This document shows, in pieces, positions 54,966 through 64,000 of a stretch of DNA of 64,000 bases. Source of the DNA: Sphaerosporella brunnea (lineage: Eukaryota; Ascomycota; Pezizomycetes; Pezizales; Pyronemataceae); assembly GCA_008704415.1 (NCBI GenBank), contig VXIS01000272.1, positions 1 to 64,000 on the forward strand. Direction: 5' to 3'. Made by a program: the position numbers and the translations under genes. Below the pieces are notes generated by a model that made no database searches, had not been told where the DNA came from, and worked only from the letters and a program-made list of their open reading frames with translations. The stretch's first letter is position 1. The number at the start of each line of letters is the position of its first letter.

Positions 54966-55424
54966 GATGAATTTTTAATTTTTTTTTTGCGAGGGAGCGA
55001 CAAAATTGAGGCGGTGGGACTGTTTTCTTTAGTGGTGGTGCTGGCTTTAACGGAATTTGCTTTTATCGAATTTCACGCATATGAGTTATGGCACGTTATT
55101 TGGCTTGTGTTTTTACATTGAGTAAGACCATCAGTACGGAATGGCATGTCGGGAGTGAGCAGAAAAAGTTTCAACGAGTCAACACCGACCATGTGGTCTG
55201 TCACCTCAAATCACACTTCATAAAGCTTGCAAGCAAATAAATGGAAATCAAATGCTAAGTAGTATCATTGTCTTCCCTGCAGCTCGGGGCAGGTAGCCCT
55301 AACCTCTGATATACTGTATGCGTATCCTGCCCAAAGATCTTTCGTGCAAATTGGTGTATCCTAACGATAATTCAGTCTACTTCTTAACGCAACCTATGCC
55401 AGGGCCTACCAGTCCATTTAAGGG
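54966..55424. other. Intergenic, convergent
   Basis: 3' flanks of the membrane-protein gene and the secreted-protein gene. No other feature seen. Confidence 0.4.
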
Positions 55425-55844
55425 TTAAATAAAATAACTGTAGACAGCCCGATATAATGTACCACCAATTCCCGAATGGCAGGCATCCAAAAGTGCCCCA
55501 AATCCTTGAGTGCAGTCTTTAAAGCCAAACTGGTCGTTTCCATGAAAATTGAGGATACCGAATCGATAAAATCCCCGATTAAAACAAAAGATACCTTCCA
55601 AGTGAGTGCCTTTTTGTGTGTTGATTTCAGGAAGCTCGTCTGGAGGCGCGATGTCGGGAGAACAAAACGTAATAAATTTTGTACAGATGCCTTTCAGAGT
55701 CGCTGATTCCGTTGTGTTATATTCTTCTCTTCGATTCGAGTAAGGTCCGAGGGTCATTGAATCGCCTTCGGGTGCCATTCCGCAGTGATGGACATCGGCG
55801 AGTACCGCCAACAGAAACGTAAAGAAGACAAGCAGTTTAAGCAT
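55425..55844 (-). CDS. Small secreted protein
   Basis: 139 residues from ATG 55844. Signal peptide MLKLLVFFTFLLAVLA, likely cut before DVHHCG. The mature part has six cysteines, an NTT glycosylation site, and a C-terminal DCTQGFGALLDACHSGIGG motif of a kind common in fungal secreted glycoproteins. No enzyme motif. The longer frame to 55865 uses a non-ATG start. Confidence 0.68.
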   Translation of the reverse strand: MLKLLVFFTFLLAVLADVHHCGMAPEGDSMTLGPYSNRREEYNTTESATLKGICTKFITFCSPDIAPPDELPEINTQKGTHLEGIFCFNRGFYRFGILNFHGNDQFGFKDCTQGFGALLDACHSGIGGTLYRAVYSYFI

Positions 55845-56191
55845 GATTACTTGGAACTGGCCCAATAAAGAGATCTGAAGAGCTAACTGGATGATATTTA
55901 CCAGCTTTATAGAAGGTAACCTGCCACTTTATAGGAAGGGGGAGCCTCCTGCGGCAGTGGGAAGCTATTTCAGGGCGCGATCCTTTTTTTAGGGATATTA
56001 CGAGTGACGGACTTTTTGACGGAGTCTTGGCGGGGTTGTGATTAATACCCGTATTTCATGCTTAGCTTACACGCCCCATTTTTTTTGTTGCTTTAATCAT
56101 AGCTTACACACCCGAAGTGAACCTTCAAAAAGTAACACCCCGCGGCTGGAAATTATCAGGTGGGAAAATGCGAAATTATGTAAATGAAATA
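55845..56191. other. Intergenic
   Basis: A T-rich remnant TTTTGTTGCTTTAATCATAG near 56,082 resembles an inverted LINE tail. No gene. Confidence 0.4.
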
Positions 56192-56547
56192 CCGTATAAT
56201 CGCGGTACGAAGAGAAATGCCGGCGGCGAAGTCAATCTTTTCTAAGTAGCAAACGTACTATGTATGGAAACATGATAACGCCAGCGAATCTTATGTGACG
56301 GCGACAAACTATCTAAGGAGGCGACGACAATGGTTGGGCGCGGTATGGTTGAGGACACCTATGTACTCAACTCTAATTCTCACGGCTGCCTTGGGTCTCC
56401 GTCGTACCGCGACGTCTCCAGTGTCCGCCCCTCTTGGCCATCAATTAAGATTCGCTGGCGTTATCATGTTTCCATACATAGTACGTTTGCTACTTAGAAA
56501 AGATTGACTTCGGCGCCGGCATTTCTCTTCGTACCGCGATTATACAG
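56192..56547. mobile_element. MITE family B with ~100-bp arms
   Basis: Long terminal inverted repeats starting CCGTATAATCGCGGTACGAA, about 100 bp each, around a 150-bp core; flanked by TA on both sides. The start resembles families A and C (CCGTA). Confidence 0.85.
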
Positions 56548-56703
56548 TAGGAGAAGTGAGACTTTTATTACTTGAACTCATGAAAGAAATACTTAATCAG
56601 ACCAAGCCTCCATCGAAGCATCGCAGCTACCTTTATGCCCACAATTCCCCATAGCTCCATTGAAGCCATTCCATGGCACAAATAAACGAAACAAAGAAGC
56701 CAC

Positions 56704-57330
56704 TCAACAAACAACAACAAAAAATTCGTTCCCCATATGAACAAAAGCACTCATCCAATCATAGGAACTTTCAATACCAAGCACCTCAGATTCCGTAGAT
56801 TCCTTGGGTATTTGATGTTCCGGGGAGTTGGAAGGATAGTCAACGGGCTTGCAAAATGCAGGCGGCTTCGGCGGAAAGCAAGGCAAAGGGTGGAATTTTC
56901 CAATCGTGGGATTCCGGTGAACTGAAGCCACTTGCTGCAGGGGTGGGTGCTCGTGTAGATGGGTCGATAACGAGGGTTGCGATGGAAGTTCTATATTATC
57001 TCCGCTGGGTAAGTTTGAAACAGCACGCTTGCATTCCTGCTGGTACTCCTGCACTCTCTTCTGACGTTCTAGATCCCGTTGGGAGGGGCTCTTGCGTTTT
57101 CGGTATCGTCCAGGCATCGTGTCGGGGTATTCACAGAATGCACCTTTCGCATAGCAGGAGCTGCAGGAGGGTACACCATTGGAACACTTCTTTTTCAGCG
57201 CTCGACAGCGTACTAGAGTGCCATTGCAATTAGATGTAGTCAGACGGAATAGAGAACCATGGAACCTACAACACGCTACCTTTCTTCGTCGAGTTCCAGC
57301 TCTCTTCCCACCGCAGCCATTTCGTACCAT
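56704..57330 (-). CDS. Zn(II)2Cys6 transcription factor
   Basis: Exon 1 57330-57270 and exon 2 57212-56704 (57-nt intron, GTAGGT..CTCTAG). Splicing restores ACLRCRALKKKCSNG then PSCSSCYAKGAFCEYPD, the full C-x2-C-x6-C-x6-C-x2-C-x6-C cluster, followed by a basic linker and a short coiled region. At 189 residues it is shorter than typical family members and lacks the fungal-specific middle homology domain, though it may extend beyond 56704. Role: sequence-specific DNA binding in the nucleus; targets unknown. Confidence 0.85.
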   Translation of the reverse strand: MVRNGCGGKRAGTRRRKVACCRFHGSLFRLTTSNCNGTLVRCRALKKKCSNGVPSCSSCYAKGAFCEYPDTMPGRYRKRKSPSQRDLERQKRVQEYQQECKRAVSNLPSGDNIELPSQPSLSTHLHEHPPLQQVASVHRNPTIGKFHPLPCFPPKPPAFCKPVDYPSNSPEHQIPKESTESEVLGIESSYDWMSAFVHMGNEFFVVVC

Positions 57331-57484
57331 AATAAACTGCGTTCAACGGGATCGCCAGCTCCGCCTGGTGCGTTATTCCACGTTATATCCGCAAGAACAA
57401 CACTTTCAAGATGCGGACTAAGTCGTGAGAGACGGCCAATATTGCAGACTGACGATATCTGTCTTCTGGTTCTTGAACGCTCGT

Positions 57485-57645
57485 GGTTTTGGTCTTGTCG
57501 AGGCCGATACGAATCAATCGACCGTGGTAGACGGTTACGGTTTCGTCGAGGCCGATACGAATCAATGGACCGCGTTAGACGGTTATGGTTCCGCCGAGGC
57601 CAATACGAATCAATGGACTGTGGTAGACGAATATATCGTCTTCTG
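57485..57645 (+). repeat. 48-bp tandem repeat, three copies
   Basis: Units GAGGCCGATACGAATCAATG etc. in multiples of three, so frames stay open on both strands (EADTNQWT on plus, RSIDSYRPRRN on minus). Neither strand shows a convincing gene. Confidence 0.8.
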
Positions 57646-57967
57646 GTTTCCCTATTTCTTGGGGATGTCGGTCGAAAGATTTTGCGCGTAGAATTAAAAG
57701 TGTAGGAGGATAGCGATGAATACCAACGGCAAGACTGAAAGGTCTGAGCCCTCTGAGCTCTCGGTTCTCTGCGTCCCATGTAGTTTGTCGACTTCCTAGT
57801 GGAAGGACCATTGGGTTTATATGGAGGCCCGCCCGGTGCAAGGCCCAGCTCCAGATTGCCAAACCATGAGAATGTTGGTCAGTCAAAGACGGAGGCGTTG
57901 TTCAGGTGATTGTCATTCTAGCATTGTCGAAGGAACTGCCAATTGGCCTAGGATTCGTGCAGCGGTC

Positions 57968-58483
57968 CGGCAGATGTCCAATATCATTGTAATAGGCACT
58001 GTATCTGCTGTTTCTGCAACATTGCGGAGAGAATGGATCGACTGGCTGCGGCATTTATTCTTAAAGTGCGAGCGGTTGCGTTCAATAAACGAAGGCAGTA
58101 TGATTGGCAAATGCAACATGAAGGAGTCATTCAGCGGCATAAGTGCTTATGGCTGACTGGCAGCCACCGAAAATTTGTCAAATTTGAGGGACACCGGGTG
58201 TCTGATGGTGTCGGGGAAAATTATCCGGCAGATGTCCAATATCATTGTAATCGGCACTGCATCTGCCGTTTCTGCAACACTGCGGAGAGGATGGATCGAC
58301 TGGCTGCGGCATTTATTCTTAAAGTGCGAGCGGTTGCGTTCGATAAACGAAGACAGTATGATTGGCAAATGCAACATGAAGGAGTCATTCAGCGGCATAA
58401 GTGCTTATGGCTGGCTGGCAGCCACCGAAAATTTGTCGAATTTGAGGGACACCGGGTGTCTGACGGGGTTTGTAAGCGTCGGG
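57968..58483 (+). repeat. 258-bp tandem duplication with open frames
   Basis: Two copies (from GCAGATGTCCAATATCATTG) about 97 percent alike, period 258 bp = 86 codons. Two plus frames remain open through both (MDRLAAAFILKVRAVAF... and MSNIIVIGT...). No start context, introns or family support either one. Confidence 0.75.
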
Positions 58484-59154
58484 GAAAATGGTCTTGGCGT
58501 GTTATGTTTGAAAAACGAAGTGCTTACCGTCAGGGTTGAAGTATCCTTTAAAAAAAAAAAGGTGAGTAAAAATAGGTTTCCGAAGGGGTTTTGGAGTTGC
58601 AATGTGTTTCAACCTGGCCAGGCCACTAAAAAGATTTGGAGAAAATGGTCTTGGCGCGTCATGTAATACCACAGTCATCCCTTGCGCTCTCACACAGCGG
58701 CCAAAGCGACAATGGAAACGTAAACTGTCGCATCAACTGAAGGCAGTGCCATACCGGTGACAAGTGGGGGCCGACATACGCAAGCGCAGCGGCCAATTCC
58801 TCCGAGTCCAAAATAGGATTGATCTAAAAAGGTCCAAACGGGTCCGTTTCAGATCTGTTGAAAGTCAGCGGCAACGCTCAAAAGACTGAAGGGAAAAAGA
58901 ACAGATGCTACACTTGATCTAAGCCAAAAGGCTGAGGAATTTGTTAGCATATTTTCGATGATGATTATATTTCGGGGTGTTGAGAACGTACCAAAGAGAT
59001 CTAAAGAAAAAAAGAAGAGGAAGAGGAGGGAAGCGCGGTATTTATAGTCGGAGGGTGATACTCTGCTCTGAATTTTGGCCGATCGTTCGACCAAAATAAC
59101 GAGTATGTAAAATAACGAGTCGAGTGCGAATTTATGACGCTGTCGACAAGAGTA
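58484..59154. other. Intergenic
   Basis: No supported gene. GAAAATGGTCTTGGCG is repeated near 58,485 and 58,640. Confidence 0.4.
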
Positions 59155-59352
59155 CCGTAAAAACTCACTTAAAAGAGACCCCCCCAGATTTGGTTAGCGG
59201 CAGATAATTGCCTTATAGGGAAACTTTTGAGATTACTAAAGAGGGTTTTTGTTTTTTAGTGACTTCCTTTTGGAGACATTAAATTCCATATATGGCAATT
59301 CTGTGCCGCTAACCAAATCTGGGGGGGGTCTCTTATAAGTGAGTTTTTACGG
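59155..59352. mobile_element. MITE family C
   Basis: CCGTAAAAACTCACTTAAAA...AGACCCCCCCAGATTTGG arm with its complement at the right end, about 50 bp; TA on both flanks. A single arm (GCCGCTAACCAAATCTGG then GTCTCTTA) occurs at 63,750-63,783. Confidence 0.88.
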
Positions 59353-59459
59353 TATATCGTTTTTTCTACATATCATTACCTGATCCAATTGAATGTATAC
59401 AGTCTGGTCCGAATTGGTAATGAACTGCTGCCAATAGCTGTACAAAAAAAAATCACAAT

Positions 59460-59941
59460 ATGGTCGAGCTTCGCGAGGGTCATCATCGGGCACCCGGAAG
59501 TGGACGTCAAAAGTGTTGTACGACGATGTTGCATGCTAAGCGCAAAATGGTACGACTAATTGTGGAAGTAAGTTGCAACTTATGCACCAACCCCAGCGGT
59601 CAAAATTATCCACCTTGGAACGCGACTACCAGTCCACCAGAAGCTCAACCTCCGAGTCTGAGTCCGACAGTCACAGTGACAGCGACAGTGAGAGCGAAAT
59701 ACTCACACCAGAAGTTCTGTGTGAGATTAACAATAAAATGGTTGTGTTTGAGGGCAGGTATTCGGCGGCAGAGCGTCAGGGCATCAGGCTCTTGGAGGAG
59801 TTGGGCGCGATGCTATGTCGTTGGAATATGATATCACTATGGTGGTACACGTCTATGACTTGGGGATTCATCCAAACGTTCTCCATCAGTGTCGGTAGCA
59901 GTTCGAGTTGCAACTACCGAGCTCGGTGGATCGCAAATTAG
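59460..59941 (+). CDS. Ser/Asp-rich helical protein
   Basis: Exons 59460-59549 and 59597-59941 (47-nt intron, GTACGA..CCCAG) join in phase 0 to give 144 residues. Basic N-terminus (MLHAKRKMRSKL), a SESESDSHSDSDSESE run, then ILTPEVLCEINNKM and YSAAERQGIRLLEELG helices. No family recognised; the last 40 residues are less regular and may be replaced by a spliced exon. Confidence 0.5.
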
Positions 59942-60269
59942 CTACCGATACCGATGTTAGAACGATACCGAGGCCTATCCAAACAGGCCCTTAGGGAGAT
60001 CCGACTGGTTGATCGAGTTCTCCTACCACAAACATCACCGCGCCCCGAAGGATTAAACGACAAACCTCCAACAACACACGAGCTTCGCCGCTGACAATTT
60101 TTGAACGTCTGGTGAGAAGATAAAGAACGTCGCATCGAATGGGGGGATGGTGATGGCGAAGATCTTTAAAGAAACAAATAAATAAATAACAATAAAAAAA
60201 GAAATTGAAGTTGCCCAATTAGTGACAAAACCCTCCTCCCACCCCTCGAAAAATACTAAACCGCCCGCC
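59942..60269. other. Promoter region of HAT1
   Basis: No gene. An AATAAATAAATAACAATAAAA stretch shortens to AT-rich leader before HAT1. Confidence 0.35.
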
Positions 60270-61718
60270 ATGGCATCCGCCGCAGAAGCCTGGTCCGTCG
60301 ACGCGAACGAAGCTGTAACACTGTCCTTTTACTCCCCCAAGACGGGAGAAGAAACCGCAACTGGAATCCCGCCAACCTTCACGTACCCGCTCTATGGCGA
60401 CGCGCAAGCAATCTACGGCTACAAGGACCTTATGGTACATCTCAAGGACAGCATGGAGCCGGCTGTGGAAGCGACATGGGCAGAAAAGGCACCCGAGATT
60501 GGCGATGTTGAGGCCGAGGACGTGCTGAGGCCGTTGGAAGAACACCTACCTTACTGTGACTCTGTGAGTGTTGGGCCTGGATATTCTGCCAGTGTTAGGA
60601 AAGAAAAATAACTGACAATATCCAAAGCGGCTTTTTCCGGAGACCACGACGGCTACATCAAATATCTGCAGAGTCGTGAGGTGCCATTCAGACCCCCGGG
60701 AGAGCTGCAAACCACTTTTGACCACAACGGACGCCGCTTCGAGGTGTGGCGCTCCAACATCAACGACATAGATTGTGCTCAGCTGCTGGCGAACATGCAG
60801 ATCCTCGTGTTGCTTTACATAGAAGGCGGCAGTCCAATAGATTTGAATGACGAGGTGTGGAGCAACCAGCGGTGGGAAGTGTTCTTCCTCTACGAAAAGC
60901 TGCTGGATGACACGTACGCCTTCATTGGATACTGCACGCTCTACCGATGGTACTTTTTCGACAAGGCTACCCCCGATCAGACCCGCGTTCGCTTGTCGCA
61001 GTTCCTCATCCTGCCGCAGTACCAGCGCGAAGGACACGGCTCCCGCTTCTACGACGCTATCATCCAGTACTACCTGGACTCCCCCAAAGTTCGCGAGATC
61101 ACGGTTGGAGATCCTAGTGAGGAGTTCGCCGACTTGCGTGATCGCCGGGATATGTTGCGTCTGGGTAAGGACCCCGACTTCCTCAACGTCAAGCTCGCGG
61201 ATGTCATGTCCAAGAAGTTCCCCATCAAAGAGATGCGCGCGCGCGCGAAGATGCCGGAACGCCAGTTTCTGCGGTGCCTCGAGATGCAGCTGTTCCAAGG
61301 CTTGAACGTCAAAGACAAGAAGCAATACAAGCAGTACCGTCTAATCGTCAAAGGCCGCATCTACAAGCAGCATTCCGATCTGTTAGCGCAGCTGGAGCGT
61401 CTCGAACGGATCGACAAGCTGGACGAGACCTACCGCCATGTCGAGGACGACTACCAGCGTCTCTTGCTTCTTATGAAGAAGTCTAGCGTCCAGGAGGCCG
61501 GTGAGGTAGACAAGCCTGGGAAGGCGCCTAAGAGGATTGCCCAGGAGTCCGTTGCGACTGCAGCGAGCTCGAGACCAACGAAGAAGGTCAAGAGGACAGA
61601 GACCACCTTTTCAAGACGTGCCGCAAGTGGCGCAGCGAGCATCAAGTATTGTGGAAAGCAGTGGCGGAGGCTACTCGGGAGGAAGGAAAGAAGAGGCGGA
61701 AAACGAACACGGCGGTGA
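60270..61718 (+). CDS. HAT1: Histone acetyltransferase type B catalytic subunit, 3' end altered by LINE
   Basis: Acetylates newly made histone H4 (and H2A) before chromatin assembly. Exon 1 from ATG 60270 to about 60567, exon 2 from 60629. FTYPLYGDAQAIYGY, then after the intron YLQSREVPFRPPGE, WEVFFLYEKL, RLSQFLILPQYQREGHG (acetyl-CoA loop, Q-R-x-G-x-G) and ITVGDPSEEFADLRDRRD are diagnostic of HAT1. The canonical donor GTGAGT (60564) breaks the frame; GTGTTG at 60568 keeps it. Codons up to 61590 are native; after PTKKVK the frame enters LINE DNA and adds 43 foreign basic residues before the stop at 61718. The native end lies after the LINE. Confidence 0.92.
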
Positions 61719-62043
61719 AAGACCTGCTGGCGGATGGCCGTTGCACAGAAGCGGTGATGGGTTTTTTGGGCAGCACGAGCGTTGGAATGTGGCCAAGTGC
61801 GGCCAATTGAGTTCAGACCTATTTTTCAACTGAGTTCAAACCTATTTTTCCTTTCTGCGTCTCATTTCTATGTTACGAATTCCCTTGGTATGACTTCTCT
61901 AGTTACGATTTCCTTGCTTTCTTTTCCTTCGGAGGAGCGAACCCCAGAGTAGGACCAGTGCCTAGGGGCGGCGATGATTCTGTACTTTACATGCCATGGC
62001 CGCAAGCGGCCAAATGCAATATGATTAAAACAAAAACAAAAAC
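61591..62043 (+). mobile_element. LINE 3' fragment inserted in HAT1, 8-bp TSD
   Basis: 453 bp flanked by GAAGGTCA (61583-61590 and 62044-62051). It encodes, in a frame different from HAT1, the LINE end DRDHLFKTCRKW, LLADGRCTEAVMGFLGST with TGA near 61810, then the usual 3' region, hairpin GGCCGCAAGCGGCC and GATTAAAAC tail. Confidence 0.9.
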
Positions 62044-62077
62044 GAAGGTCAGGGTTCAGGATGCGGAAGATTTGTAA
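62044..62077 (+). pseudogene. HAT1: Separated native 3' end of HAT1
   Basis: Joining position 61590 to 62052 restores TKKVRVQDAEDL and a TAA at 62075-62077 in frame, an acidic end typical of the family. Confidence 0.82.
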
Positions 62078-62488
62078 AATGTGTAGTTCCGTTTCCTTTT
62101 GGTCTCTTGCTCTTGGAGTGTCCACTGTATCACCATCCGGCCTGGTAATTTCGAAATTTCGAGGGTTGATTGGTCTGCGTTTTTTTTTTTTTTTTTTTTT
62201 TGTCTGATCTAGAATATGTAAGCATTCGGTGAACTCTACTCGCAGATGTGATCTCGCGAGACAACTAAATACCGGGAATCCAGACATGTTAATCCCGCTG
62301 GAGACGTCTCTATTTTAAAAATTGTTGGGCGATCATTGGTGAACGGTTTCCAATACCCCCCCCCTTTCTACTAGGATACTTGCACTTGATACAATAAAGA
62401 TTGAAAACAATTCGGCCTAAAGACAGCCATCTCATAATAAGCTGCTCTTGTTTAAAAGATGCTGAATCGTAGCAATCGCTGCCACCTC
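62078..62488. other. Intergenic
   Basis: Contains a T run (62,182-62,201). No gene. Confidence 0.4.
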
Positions 62489-63659
62489 CTACTCCTCCTC
62501 GTCTAGGGTGCGCAGAGTTGATTCAATAAAGCCGTCAGCACGCACGCGGATCATAGCCGCGTACAAAGCTTTCGCGTCAGCGACCATCATCGCCAACGCC
62601 TTCTTCCCCGCCTTTCCTCTCCACTCCGACAACACCTTCTCATAGTTGTCGCGGTCTTTAAAAAATGCATGATAGAGCACCACGTCGGCGAAGTCGGCGT
62701 CTATTTGTATCACAATGCCGATCAGCCTCCATGGGCTGGCGGTAGTCAGTAGAATAAGTAGATTTTGACGGCGGATACTAACCTCGCCCCTCATAAAAGA
62801 TTTTCCGGTCCAGCTGGACCCTCTCACGACTCTGTCCCTCTCCGCCTCATCCATTTGTAATAGCTCGAAAAAACCCCGGCGCCTGCTCGCTTCCTCCATG
62901 AACACCCTCACTTCACCCAAGAACCTTCCGCTTCCGAGGGAAGCATTAGGCCTGGTTGCCCCTTCCAGCACCTTCTTTCTGTTCCTTTTTGCCATCGTAG
63001 CGCCGCACAAGCCGTTTGATCAAGAGCTCACGCTGAAGATCTCCGTCGATGGTTTTAGTTTTGGTCGCTTTAGACAAAAACTCATCCAAATCGTCTCTCT
63101 CGAAAAGTGCCCCGATGAGATAGTTGTTCTTCTTCTTGTCTCCTGCAAGCTTCTCGACAAAGGAAAGATATTCTTCCAGAGTGTTGATCTCCGGAATCAA
63201 CTTCTTTGCGGCGTCAATCTTCTTATCTATCTCCAGCTGTAATGGGTGTTTCGGCAGGAGCTTGGCTTGGCAAGGAACGTTCTCCTCGCTACCTGACTTT
63301 TCGCCCTTGCTCTCCAGTGCGTCTCCCTTGTCACTTGTGATCGGCTCCGACGCCTCTCCCTGCTCGGTAACGATCGTCTCCTGATCACCCTCCTCAGTCA
63401 AGATCCTCTTCTGAATCTCGTCTTGCTCGACGAGTATCGATCCTGCTGGATTCAAACCACGACGCATTGCTTGAGTTGAAGGGTCATTAGATGCTGAATC
63501 GTTTCGGTCGCCCGGGAAGAGCCAATTACCTATCGAGAACTTCAAAGGATGGATTGCTATGCTCAGGTATTTAGAATCTGTTGGCCAACGAGAAGATGAA
63601 AACGATTGCAGCTGCAAGTTCGAAAGAAGCGGTGCCCGGAAGTCGACTAAATGAGCCAA
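62489..63659 (-). CDS. Helical hypothetical protein in two overlapping frames
   Basis: Frame 1 (63659-62946): from ATG 63659 or an internal ATG near 63,465 (MRRGLNPAG), with an acidic mid-region and a helical part (IDKKIDAAKKLIPEINTLEE, FERDDLDEFLSKATK). Frame 2 (about 62970-62489): GRFLGEVRVFMEEASRRRG, VLYHAFFKDRDNYEKVLSEW, ending LRTLDEEE. Both look real and are contiguous, but no intron with matching phases links them, so a one-base frameshift near 62,950-62,980 or a non-standard splice is likely. No family recognised. Confidence 0.5.
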
Positions 63660-64000
63660 GAGACGACGTGGAAGAAGGAGGGAAGTATCTAGAAGCAGGA
63701 GGGGTGACGACGTGATAGCAACGTAGAGTTGAAGCTATGTTAGGCAATTATTTGCCGCTAACCAAATCTGGAGGGGTCTCTTACTCTCCGGTGGCTTTTA
63801 TACCGGCACCCTAAACGCCTGCGTTCCATACCTTTCTCCATGGCGATACGCGTCCATAATTCTCTCCACTCGGTGAAAAAAATTTTCATCAATCACAACT
63901 TTCAACCCAAGACACTCTGGAACCATCGTGCGAAGTGCCGGGAGCGAATAAGAGCAGTGCCGCCGTGCATATATCTTGGATCGACCCCAAACGTACTCGA
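63660..64000. other. Intergenic with MITE C arm
   Basis: 63,750-63,783 is one arm of MITE family C. The rest shows nothing recognisable. Confidence 0.5.

Noticed and set aside
56295..56507. 70-residue frame inside MITE family B
   Set aside because: It lies mostly in the inverted-repeat arms and resembles no transposase.

Overview
The window is nuclear DNA of a filamentous ascomycete. The genes have short spliceosomal introns (mostly 44-60 nt, GT..AG, CTAAC/CTGAC-like branch sites), and the families are typically fungal: DUF3723, a Zn2Cys6 regulator, a Con7-type C2H2 regulator, a FRE ferric reductase, a RING-patatin protein, HNH and HAT1. The repeat load fits a transposon-rich genome such as those of Pezizomycetes, but that placement is inference. 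Most gene models here were built by joining open frames across introns while checking phase.

Layout. 0-5 kb: a Ser/Lys-rich protein with sumoylation-like repeats, a complete non-autonomous hAT element with an 8-bp target duplication, a 5'-truncated LINE with a 14-bp duplication, and a 17-bp minisatellite. 5-10 kb: a MADS-like gene and two small paralogues sharing a 27-nt microexon, with an acidic-repeat gene between them. 10-15 kb: a coiled-coil gene, a four-exon ferric reductase, and a divergent pseudokinase that has lost its Lys, HRD and DFG motifs. 15-21 kb: a divergent pair, DUF3723 (minus) and RING-patatin (plus, interrupted by one in-frame TAG). 21-28 kb: a Lys/Glu-rich polyQ gene, decayed LINE DNA, and a chromodomain gene set between two tandem arrays. 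28-36 kb: small genes, an HNH protein and a five-exon gene with a nuclease-like C-terminal region.

36-54 kb is a mosaic of segmental duplications. Its most unusual content is a Con7-like zinc-finger family: two apparently intact minus-strand genes (39,688-41,603 and 47,565-49,371) and one broken plus-strand relic (43,626-44,054). In each intact gene four consecutive exons each carry one whole C2H2 finger. Every intron is phase 1 and the finger introns are near copies of each other. The upstream 27-28-residue exon is tandemly duplicated with its intron in one copy. Any exon could therefore be duplicated, lost or skipped without changing frame.

54-64 kb: a membrane protein with three repeats, a secreted cysteine-containing protein, a Zn2Cys6 regulator, inverted-repeat elements with TA target sites, and HAT1, whose last codons are split by a LINE insertion with an 8-bp duplication.

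The recurring mobile element is a LINE whose 3' end carries a GGCCGCAAGCGGCC hairpin and a GATTAAAAC A-rich tail. At least six copies occur here, several with clear target-site duplications, one of them only 30 nt long. Several genes carry single lesions (nonsense codons or one-base frameshifts), so the region seems to be duplicating and decaying at the same time.
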